This document shows positions 1 through 5,158 of a stretch of DNA of 5,158 nt, one piece after another. Every line of letters begins with the position of its first letter. The first letter of the stretch is position 1. The position numbers were made by a program, and so were the translations under genes. A model generated the notes under the pieces. The model made no database searches. It was given only the letters and a program-made list of their open reading frames with translations, and was not told where the DNA came from. The DNA is taken from contig CADEGS010000113.1 in assembly GCA_902826945.1 (NCBI GenBank), positions 1-5,158 of the forward strand, written 5' to 3'. This DNA comes from an uncultured bacterium (GTDB lineage Bacteria; Planctomycetota; UBA1135; GCA-002686595).

Positions 1-146
1 CCCACCGCCGCGCCCCAGGGGGCGAGGCCGAGCACGGCCAGCACGAGCGAGCCGTCGCGGTCGAGCACGCCGGGGCTGGCCGCGAACAGGAGCGCCCAGC
101 CGGCGAGCGCGAGCGCGAAGCGGCGAAGCGGCGCGAGCGGGGTCAC
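1..146 (-). CDS. N-terminus of a hydrophobic membrane protein, cut by the window edge (possibly apolipoprotein N-acyltransferase-like)
   Basis: An open frame reads leftward from a GTG at 146-144 and runs off the left edge after 48 codons. The GTG shares bases with the TGA stop of moeA (143-145), forming a GTGA overlap typical of translationally coupled genes. The visible peptide starts MTPLAPLRRFALALAG, followed by a hydrophobic stretch with W17, then a short polar turn (about D29-R30-D31) and a second hydrophobic stretch ending in APWGAA. A basic N-terminus followed by two hydrophobic segments suggests a polytopic inner-membrane protein. The pattern of hydrophobic helix, small loop, and helix ending in an LxPW-like motif recalls the N-terminus of apolipoprotein N-acyltransferase (Lnt). 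That is a resemblance judged by eye over a short fragment; no catalytic residue is inside the window. The reading frame is well supported by the overlap, while the function is a weak guess. Confidence 0.55.
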   Translation of the reverse strand, partial: MTPLAPLRRFALALAGWALLFAASPGVLDRDGSLVLAVLGLAPWGAAV

Positions 147-1363
147 GCGTCGCGCGCGGGCCGGAACAGGGGACGGAAGTGGACCAGCTCGCCGGGCTGG
201 ATCGTGCGGTCGGCGGGAACGACGGCGAAGCCGTCCGCCTCGGCCACGGCGACGTGGTCGGCCGAGCCGCGGTACGCCAGCGGCTCGAGCTGGAAGACGC
301 CGTCCTCTTCCTGGCGCACGCGCACCGGGAGGTTGTCCTCGCGGCCGGCCGAGCTCGTCGCCGCACCCGACCAGCGGCCGAGCGAGAGGCGCGCTCGGCA
401 GGCCTCGGCCTCGAAGCCGGCCAGCTTGGCCAGGGCGGGCCGCACGAAGACCTCGAAGCCGAGCAGGCTGGAGACGGGATTGCCCGGCAGCCCGAACACC
501 GGCTGCGCGCCGCGCATCCCGAACCAGATCGGCTTGCCGGGCTTGATCGCGACCTTGTGCAGCACGGGCTCGACGCCGACCTTCTCGAAGGCCGCGCCGA
601 CGAGGTCGTACTTGCCGACGCTCACGCCGCCGCTCGTCACCAGCGCGTCGCCGCGCTCGAGCGCCGCGCCGAAGGCTTCCACCAGGGCGTCCTCGCGGTC
701 GGGCAGGATGCCGGCGCGCAGGACCTGCGCGCCGGCGGCCTCGCAGGCCGCCGCCAGGAAGAGCGTGTTGCCCTCGCGGATCTGCCCCGGGCCGGGGACA
801 CGGTCGCTCGGGACGAGCTCGTCGCCGGCGGTCAGGACCGAGACGCGCGGGCGCCGCCGCACGAGCACCGGGTCCTGGCCGGCCGAGGCGAGCACCGAGA
901 GGTCGAGCGCCGAGAGGCGTCGCGGCGGGGCCAGCACGCGCCCGCCCCGGCGCAGGATCTCGCCCCGGTGCGAGACGTTGCGCCCGGGCGCGAGCGGGCC
1001 CTCGAAGCGGACGCGCTCGCCCTCGCGGCGCGTGCGCTCGACCATCTCGACCGCGTCGCAGCCCGCGGGCAGCTCGGCCCCGGTGTAGATCGCGACGCAG
1101 GCGCCCGGCGGGAGCGGGCCCTCGAAGGGCGCGCCGGCGCGCGACTCGCCCGCGAGGAGCAGCGTGCCCCCCGCGCCGAGCTCCGCGCTGCGGAGCGCGT
1201 AGCCGTCCATCATGCTCTTCTCGAAGGGCGGCAGGTCGACGTCGGAGACGACCTCCTGCGCCAGCGCGCGCCCCGCGGCGGCGGCGAGCGGCACGCGCTC
1301 GGTCGCGTCGAGCGTCGCGACGCGCGCCAGGATGCGCTCGAGCGCCTCGCGGGGGTGGAGCAT
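143..1363 (-). CDS. moeA: Molybdopterin molybdenumtransferase MoeA
   Basis: MoeA inserts molybdate into adenylylated molybdopterin in the cytoplasm, the last step in making molybdenum cofactor. The protein is 406 aa, the usual length for bacterial MoeA (about 400-410). Signature segments appear in order: PPFEKSMMDGYA (45-56, with D53 matching E. coli D59), TGAELPAGCDAVEMVE (94-109), LTAGDEL (177-183), the MPT-binding motif TSGGVSVGKYD (243-253), the lysine pair in HKVAIKPGKP (269-278, K270 and K274), and FGLPGNPVSS further on. The C-terminal beta-rich domain IV ends with the typical RGSADHV...ADGFAVVP pattern. The ATG at 1363 places the start of the first helix (PREALERIL) where family members begin; no strong Shine-Dalgarno is seen upstream. 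One oddity is that the G-E-D-I motif reads GEIL (134-137), so the Asp equivalent to E. coli D142 is missing. It lies 34 bp after a small membrane-protein gene and overlaps the next gene by 4 bp. No other cofactor gene or molybdoenzyme is in the window. Family assignment is firm. Confidence 0.96.
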   Translation of the reverse strand: MLHPREALERILARVATLDATERVPLAAAAGRALAQEVVSDVDLPPFEKSMMDGYALRSAELGAGGTLLLAGESRAGAPFEGPLPPGACVAIYTGAELPAGCDAVEMVERTRREGERVRFEGPLAPGRNVSHRGEILRRGGRVLAPPRRLSALDLSVLASAGQDPVLVRRRPRVSVLTAGDELVPSDRVPGPGQIREGNTLFLAAACEAAGAQVLRAGILPDREDALVEAFGAALERGDALVTSGGVSVGKYDLVGAAFEKVGVEPVLHKVAIKPGKPIWFGMRGAQPVFGLPGNPVSSLLGFEVFVRPALAKLAGFEAEACRARLSLGRWSGAATSSAGREDNLPVRVRQEEDGVFQLEPLAYRGSADHVAVAEADGFAVVPADRTIQPGELVHFRPLFRPARDA

Positions 1364-1397
1364 GGGACGCGCAGTGTAGCGGCCCCCCGCTCCGGGC

Positions 1398-1865
1398 TCA
1401 CCGCACGGGGACGTGCACCAGGCGGGTCTCGACGTGGCGCGCCAGGCCGTCGGCGTCGTCCGAGCCGATGCGCAGCCTGCGGCCGTCCTCGAGCTCGAGC
1501 TCGACGCAGTCGAAGCCGCGCAGGTTCCAGGTCCAGCCGCGCAGCGGGACCCAGTGGATGCCGAAGCCGTCGATGACGTGCGAGCGTGCGCGGCGCACCG
1601 AGCGGATGGCGGCGAAGGGGACGGTGCGCGCGAAGAGCGGCACGGGGCCGAAGCGGATCGCGAGCCGCGCTCCCTCGTCCTGCACCGTCAGCCGCGCGAA
1701 GCAGGCGCCGACCAGCCCGAGCAGGCAGCCCTGCGCGCCCAGCAGGGTCGCCACGAGCGGATCGTCCGCCAGGAACGAGGCGACGACGGCCGCGGCGCCC
1801 AGGATCCAGAGGAGGAAGTGGAGCCAGCCCGTCTGGGTGTGGCTGTAGCGGAGGGGAGCGCGCAT
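1398..1865 (-). CDS. Uncharacterised small membrane protein with two N-terminal helices and a beta-rich C-terminal domain
   Basis: This gene encodes 155 aa of unknown function. Residues about 14-33 and 37-57 are hydrophobic and likely form a two-helix hairpin. The rest (about 58-150) is soluble-looking and beta-rich. It holds RFGPVPLF (71-78), a basic stretch (R88-R94), an aromatic core HWVPLRGWTWNLRGFD (104-119), then VELELEDGRRLRIGSDDADGL (121-141), ending in a short helix. Two hydrophobic helices followed by strands and an 'ELEDGRxLRIGSDD' closing element resemble small membrane-anchored PH-like conserved hypothetical proteins; that is a by-eye comparison. The ATG at 1865-1863 is preferred because it sits just before the hydrophobic segment and behind a purine-rich ribosome binding site. 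The frame stays open much farther upstream, but that part lies antisense to the adaptor and permease genes and reads as Arg/Ala/His-rich low-complexity. moeA follows 34 bp downstream on the same strand, so co-transcription is likely, but a functional link is not shown. Confidence 0.78.
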   Translation of the reverse strand: MRAPLRYSHTQTGWLHFLLWILGAAAVVASFLADDPLVATLLGAQGCLLGLVGACFARLTVQDEGARLAIRFGPVPLFARTVPFAAIRSVRRARSHVIDGFGIHWVPLRGWTWNLRGFDCVELELEDGRRLRIGSDDADGLARHVETRLVHVPVR

Positions 1866-1866
1866 G

Positions 1867-1877
1867 CTCCCCCCCTT
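1867..1877 (-). promoter_or_regulatory. Purine-rich ribosome binding site that fixes the start of the small membrane protein
   Basis: Read on the minus strand, an AAGG sits at 1877-1874, 8 bases before the ATG at 1865, inside an unbroken purine run from 1883 to 1867 (G-run, AA, G-run, AG). The AAGG spacing is normal, while the GGAG at 1870-1867 is too close to act alone. This is the clearest ribosome binding site in the window and supports the ATG at 1865 over any start farther upstream. Confidence 0.55.
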
Positions 1878-1920
1878 CCCCCCGCCCGGCGCCGCATTCA
1901 CGCGGCTCCCGTGGGCGGGA

Positions 1921-1941
1921 ACGCGCCGCGAGCCGGCGCGT
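1921..1941. repeat. Perfect 7-bp inverted repeat in the divergent intergenic region, candidate operator
   Basis: ACGCGCC at 1921-1927 and GGCGCGT at 1935-1941 are exact reverse complements with a 7-base spacer. This gives a 21-bp dyad of a size suited to a dimeric repressor. Its right arm shares its last base with a TACAAT hexamer. It lies between the small membrane protein gene and the efflux adaptor gene, so a protein bound here could control either direction. The dyad is seen directly, while the operator role is inference. GC-only words pair by chance fairly often in DNA this GC-rich, which lowers confidence. No regulator gene is in the window. Confidence 0.4.
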
Positions 1942-1946
1942 ACAAT
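1941..1946 (+). promoter_or_regulatory. Possible -10 element (TACAAT) for the RND efflux genes
   Basis: TACAAT matches the sigma-70 -10 consensus at 5 of 6 bases and lies in the only AT-richer patch (1941-1957) of the 183-bp divergent region. It would give a leader of about 95 bases before the adaptor GTG at 2049. No good -35 hexamer is found 16-18 bases upstream (GGAACG-like bases only), which would fit an activated or alternative-sigma promoter, or a chance match. On the opposite strand, TATTGT (1956-1951) could serve the leftward genes equally well. The rest of 1866-2048 is C-rich and shows no ORF that I can support. Confidence 0.3.
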
Positions 1947-2048
1947 CCGCACAATACCGCCGCCGCCCGTGCGCATGCCGGTCGCCCCCGGACGCGCGCC
2001 AGGCGCTCGCGCCCCCGCCGCGGCCCCGAGCCCCCGACCCACCCCACC

Positions 2049-3404
2049 GTGCTTCCCTGCCGCCTGCTCCCGCTCACGGCGCTCCTGGCCGCCGTCCCGC
2101 TGGCCGGGTGCAGCCCGCCGTCGGCGTCGCCGTCCGATGCCGCCGGGCGCTCGGGCGGCGTCCAGGAGCGCGAGGTCCCCAAGGTGCGCGTCGAGGCCGT
2201 CGTGCGGCGCGAGATGGTGCGCGTGCTCGAGACGACCTCGGTGCTCGAGTCCGAGCGCGCGATCCGGCTCTTCCCGCGCATGGCGGGCCTGGTGGTCGAG
2301 GTGCTGGCCGAGGAGGGCCAGCGCGTCCTCGAGGGGCAGGTCCTGGCGCGGCTGGACGACCGCGACGAGGCGCTGGCCGCGCGCGACGCGGAGGTGGCGC
2401 TCGAGGAGCGCCAGAACGACGCGCGCATCGCGCTCCTCGCCGTCGAGGAGGCGCAGGGGCTGCTCGAGAGCGCGCGCCTCGCGACCGCGCAGGCCGAGCG
2501 CGACTACGACCGCAACGTGCGCCTGTTCGAGGAGAGCGAGACGAAGCCGCTCTCGCGCCAGGAGATCGAGGCCAGCCGCCTGGCGCTCGACCGCGCGCGC
2601 GGCGACGAGAAGCAGGCCGAGGTCACCTGGCGCCGGCGCCAGATCGAGGAGTCGGCGGCCCAGACGGCCGTCGCGCGCGCCGGCGTCACGCTCGAGCGCG
2701 CGCGCCTGGCGCTCGACCACACGCGCGTGCAGGCGCCCTTCGACGCCGTCGTCGCCGAGCGCAGCGTGCGCCCCGGCGACACCGTCGGCGCGCAGCAGCC
2801 GGTGTTCGTGCTGACCGATCCGGAGGCGATCCGCGCCGTCTTCTACCGGCCGCAGGAGGAGCTGGCGCTGTTCACGCGCGGGGGCTCGGACGGCCTGGAG
2901 CGGCTGGGCTTCCGCGCGACGACGGAGGCGCTGCCCGGACGCGCGTTCGAGGGCGTGATCGAGCGCGTGAGCCCGACGATCGACGAGACCTCGGGCCAGT
3001 TCCGCGTCACCGCCCGGCCCGCGCCGGCGCCGGGGGGCGGGCCGGCGCTCCTGCCGGGGATGCTGGTGCGCATGCGCATCGTGACCGACCGTCACCCCGA
3101 CGCCCTGGTCGTGCCCAAGCGCGCGCTGCGGCGCGAGGGCGAGCGACGCTTCGTGCTGCTGGCGCTCGCGGACGGCTCCGCGCCGGCCGAGGACGGAGCG
3201 CAGGACGCCACGGGCGCGACGCGCACGGTCGGCGAGGTGGACGTGCGCGAGGGCTTCGCGGACGACGACTCGGTCGAGGTGCTGCCGCTCGAGGGCGAGG
3301 CGCTCGAGCCGGGCGCGCTCGTGATCGTGGTCGGGGGCCGGGACCTCTCCGAGGGCGATCCGGTGGAGGTCGACGCGCGTCCCGGCGAGGACGGCGCGCG
3401 CTAG
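2049..3404 (+). CDS. RND efflux periplasmic adaptor (membrane fusion protein), lipoprotein
   Basis: This 451-aa protein is the periplasmic adaptor that links an inner-membrane RND pump to an outer-membrane channel. The GTG at 2049 is chosen because it gives a lipoprotein signal: basic R5, hydrophobic core 6-17 and lipobox L18-A19-G20-C21, with Ser at +2. There is no in-frame ATG nearby and no clear Shine-Dalgarno. Domains follow adaptor order: first half of the lipoyl domain (about 70-104, PRMAGLVVEVLAEEGQRV), a long Ala/Glu/Arg-rich coiled-coil hairpin (about 105-224), and the second lipoyl half (226-250) with VQAPFDAVVAERSVRPGD. A beta-barrel follows (about 255-360; SPTIDETSGQFRV, LLPGMLVRM), then VVPKRAL and a membrane-proximal domain at the C-terminus. 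The hairpin tip (R155, L159, S169) resembles the AcrA-type RLS motif but carries three extra residues before the Ser. The permease gene begins 3 bp after the TAG stop, so the two are almost certainly co-translated. The substrate cannot be told. Confidence 0.93.
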   Translation: MLPCRLLPLTALLAAVPLAGCSPPSASPSDAAGRSGGVQEREVPKVRVEAVVRREMVRVLETTSVLESERAIRLFPRMAGLVVEVLAEEGQRVLEGQVLARLDDRDEALAARDAEVALEERQNDARIALLAVEEAQGLLESARLATAQAERDYDRNVRLFEESETKPLSRQEIEASRLALDRARGDEKQAEVTWRRRQIEESAAQTAVARAGVTLERARLALDHTRVQAPFDAVVAERSVRPGDTVGAQQPVFVLTDPEAIRAVFYRPQEELALFTRGGSDGLERLGFRATTEALPGRAFEGVIERVSPTIDETSGQFRVTARPAPAPGGGPALLPGMLVRMRIVTDRHPDALVVPKRALRREGERRFVLLALADGSAPAEDGAQDATGATRTVGEVDVREGFADDDSVEVLPLEGEALEPGALVIVVGGRDLSEGDPVEVDARPGEDGAR

Positions 3405-3407
3405 CGC

Positions 3408-5158
3408 GTGCAGCCCCGAGCGAGCGATCCGCCGCGCCGCGCGCGCTTCGCCTTCGTCACGGAGCGCCCCGTGGCGGTCTCGATGCTCGTGATCGCGATG
3501 GCCGTCTTCGGCGCGGTGTCGCTCTCGAAGCTGCCGCTCGACCTCCTGCCCGAGATCAGCTACCCGACGCTGACCGTGCGCACGACCTGGGCCGGCGCGG
3601 CGCCCGAGGACGTCGAGGAGCGCATCTCCGAGAAGGTCCAGGAGGCGCTCAGCACGCTGGACGACCTGGTGCGCGCGACGTCGGTCTCGCGCGCCGGCGT
3701 CTCGGACGTCGTGCTCGACTTCGACTGGGGCACGCCGATGACCTTCGCCGTGCAGGACGTGCGCGAGAAGCTCGACGGCGTGTTCCTGCCCGACGGCGTC
3801 GAGCGGCCGCTGATCCTGCGCTACGACCCCAACCTCGACCCGATCCTGCGCATCGGCATGCGCGCCGCGGACGGCCGCCGCGCGGAGGGCGGGGCCGAGA
3901 GCGTCGAGCAGCTCGTCGGCCTGCGCTGGATCGCGGAGAACCGCATCAAGCGCGAGCTCGAGGCGATCGAGGGCGTGGCCGCGGTGCAGGTGCACGGCGG
4001 CCTGGAGGAGGAGATCCGCGTGCGGGTCGACCCCTACCGCCTGGCGGCCAAGGGCATCGACCCGGCCGAGGTCGCGCGGCGCCTGGCGCAGGAGAACATC
4101 AACGCCTCGGGCGGCTCGGTGCTCGAGGGCTCGACCGAGTACCTGGTGCGCACGGTCAACCAGTTCCGCGACGTGGCGGAGATCGAGGAGCTGCCGCTGG
4201 CGCAGCGCGGCGGGGCCGTGATCCGCGTGCGCGACGTGGGCAGCGTCGAGCGCACGCACGAGAAGCGCGAGGTGATCACGCGCATCGGCGGCGCCGAGTC
4301 GGTCGAGCTGGCCGTCTACCGCGAGGCGGGCGCGAACATCGTGCAGCTCGCCCAGCGCGTGAAGGCGGCGCTGCTCGGGACGCCCGCGCAGCAGGCGCTC
4401 GTGGCGAGGATCGAGGCCGAGGGGCGCCGGCCGAACCACGGCGAGCTGGCGCAGGTGGACTCGATCGCCTTCCGCGTGCGCGAGGAGGCGGAGCTCGAGC
4501 TGCTCTCCGACCAGTCCACGTTCATCGAGGACGCCATCGCCGACGTGAAGCAGTCGGCGGTGCTGGGCGCGCTCCTCGCCGTGCTCGTGATCCTGGTCTT
4601 CCTGCGCAGCCTGCCGGCGACGCTGATCATCGGCGTCTCGATCCCGATCTCGGTCGTCGTGACCTTCGCGCCGATGTTCATGGCGGAGGTCAGCCTGAAC
4701 ATCATGTCGCTGGGCGGGCTGGCGCTCGGCGTGGGCATGCTGGTCGACAACGCGATCGTCGTGCTGGAGTCGATCACGCGCTGCCGCGAGGAGGGCGACG
4801 ACCTGGCGGCGGCGGCGCTGCGCGGCACGGCCGAGGTGGCGGGCGCGGTGACCGCCTCGACCCTGACGACCGTGTCCGTCTTCGCGCCGATCGTGTTCGT
4901 GCAGGGCGTGGCCGGGCAGATCTTCGGCGACCAGGCGCTGACGGTCGTCTCCTCGCTGCTCGTCTCGCTCCTGGTCGCGGTGCTCTTCATCCCCATGCTG
5001 GCCTCGCGCCGCGTCCTGGCCGGAGTGCGCGGGCCGCGCGGCGAGGCGCGCCCCCCGCGCCGCCCGTGGTCCGGCCTGCGCTGGGGCTGGTCGAGCCTGG
5101 CGTCGAGCGCGCTCACGCTCGCGGGACGCGCGCTGCTCCTCGTCCTCGGGGCGGCGGG
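3408..5158 (+). CDS. RND efflux transporter permease (AcrB/CzcA-type superfamily), 3' end outside the window
   Basis: This proton-driven inner-membrane pump is open from the GTG at 3408 to the window end (about 583 of an expected 1,000-1,100 residues). The start gives the usual short basic leader, the FAFVTERPVAVSML entry into TM1 (about 22-42) and LPLDLLPEISYPTLTVRTTWAGAAPEDVE, the classic first porter segment. The docking region follows (about 206-290; RVDPYRLAAKGIDPAEVARRLAQENINASGG). TM2-TM6 begin near residue 384. TM4 carries GLALGVGMLVDNAIVVLES, with D447-N448 at the proton-relay position; AcrB has D-D, and D-N is common in other RND branches. Cut-off occurs in the cytoplasmic loop before TM7. 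Unusual is a charged stretch (about 325-362) between the RVKAALLG helix and LSDQSTFIEDAI, roughly 30 residues longer than in typical pumps. It is paired with the adaptor gene 3 bp upstream; the nearest GAGG is about 17 bases before the GTG, so coupling rather than a strong ribosome site probably drives translation. Whether it exports drugs, metals or other compounds cannot be decided. Confidence 0.94.
   Translation, partial: MQPRASDPPRRARFAFVTERPVAVSMLVIAMAVFGAVSLSKLPLDLLPEISYPTLTVRTTWAGAAPEDVEERISEKVQEALSTLDDLVRATSVSRAGVSDVVLDFDWGTPMTFAVQDVREKLDGVFLPDGVERPLILRYDPNLDPILRIGMRAADGRRAEGGAESVEQLVGLRWIAENRIKRELEAIEGVAAVQVHGGLEEEIRVRVDPYRLAAKGIDPAEVARRLAQENINASGGSVLEGSTEYLVRTVNQFRDVAEIEELPLAQRGGAVIRVRDVGSVERTHEKREVITRIGGAESVELAVYREAGANIVQLAQRVKAALLGTPAQQALVARIEAEGRRPNHGELAQVDSIAFRVREEAELELLSDQSTFIEDAIADVKQSAVLGALLAVLVILVFLRSLPATLIIGVSIPISVVVTFAPMFMAEVSLNIMSLGGLALGVGMLVDNAIVVLESITRCREEGDDLAAAALRGTAEVAGAVTASTLTTVSVFAPIVFVQGVAGQIFGDQALTVVSSLLVSLLVAVLFIPMLASRRVLAGVRGPRGEARPPRRPWSGLRWGWSSLASSALTLAGRALLLVLGAA

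Noticed and set aside
1373..1378. TACACT on the minus strand just before moeA as a separate promoter
   Set aside because: It is only 9-10 bases before the ATG, has no partner -35, and lies in a 34-bp gap between co-directional genes; a chance match is more likely than an internal promoter.
179..1576. A 465-codon plus-strand frame opposite moeA
   Set aside because: moeA on the minus strand has all family motifs over this stretch. The plus-strand product is Arg/Ala/Glu/Leu-rich without domains, so it is a GC-driven shadow.
1907..1920. Small hairpin TCCCG-TGGG-CGGGA in the divergent region as a terminator or operator
   Set aside because: The stem is only 5 bp and no T-run follows. Such short GC stems are frequent by chance in this sequence.
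1413..2048. Upstream extension of the adaptor frame (start at the ATG at 1413)
   Set aside because: The first 212 residues lie antisense to the small membrane protein gene and across the C-rich intergenic region, and would bury the lipoprotein signal inside the protein. The GTG at 2049 puts the signal peptide at the N-terminus.
1398..4439. A 3-kb uninterrupted minus-strand frame of 1,013 codons
   Set aside because: Only its last 155 codons (1865-1398) look like a real protein. The rest lies opposite the adaptor and permease, which have firm family motifs. Its product is an Arg/Ala/His/Asp-rich low-complexity chain, as expected when high-GC coding DNA is read from the opposite strand.
4316..5116. 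A 266-codon minus-strand frame opposite the permease
   Set aside because: It is antisense to conserved permease segments, including the TM4 motif, and its Ser/Thr/Arg/Ala-rich composition shows no recognisable domain.

Overview
This is a very GC-rich window (well above 70% by eye, with nearly every third codon position G or C). The adaptor carries a lipoprotein signal peptide and is paired with an RND permease, so the host is a diderm (Gram-negative-type) bacterium. High-GC lineages such as Myxococcota, Planctomycetota or Acidobacteriota would fit. The sequence alone does not settle the phylum.

The layout is two divergent gene sets around a 183-bp intergenic region (1866-2048). Leftward on the minus strand run three genes in series. 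First is an uncharacterised small membrane protein (1865-1398). Second is moeA for molybdenum insertion into molybdopterin (1363-143). Third is the first 48 codons of a hydrophobic protein that begins inside the moeA stop codon (GTGA overlap) and runs off the left edge. Gaps of 34 bp and -4 bp suggest one operon. Rightward on the plus strand run a periplasmic adaptor lipoprotein (2049-3404) and, 3 bp later, an RND efflux permease (from 3408) cut by the right edge after about 583 codons. Together these form the inner-membrane and periplasmic parts of a tripartite efflux pump. The outer-membrane TolC-like partner is not in the window.

The divergent region holds a perfect 7-bp inverted repeat directly against a TACAAT hexamer, the best candidate for a promoter/operator. 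I see no RNA genes, CRISPR array, insertion sequence or convincing terminator. The long open frames opposite the RND genes and moeA are GC-driven shadows. The most unusual details are about 30 extra residues in the porter region of the permease, a 3-residue-longer hairpin tip in the adaptor, and a MoeA that lacks the Asp normally found in the G-E-D-I active-site motif. I did not find convincing evidence of a wholly new system here.
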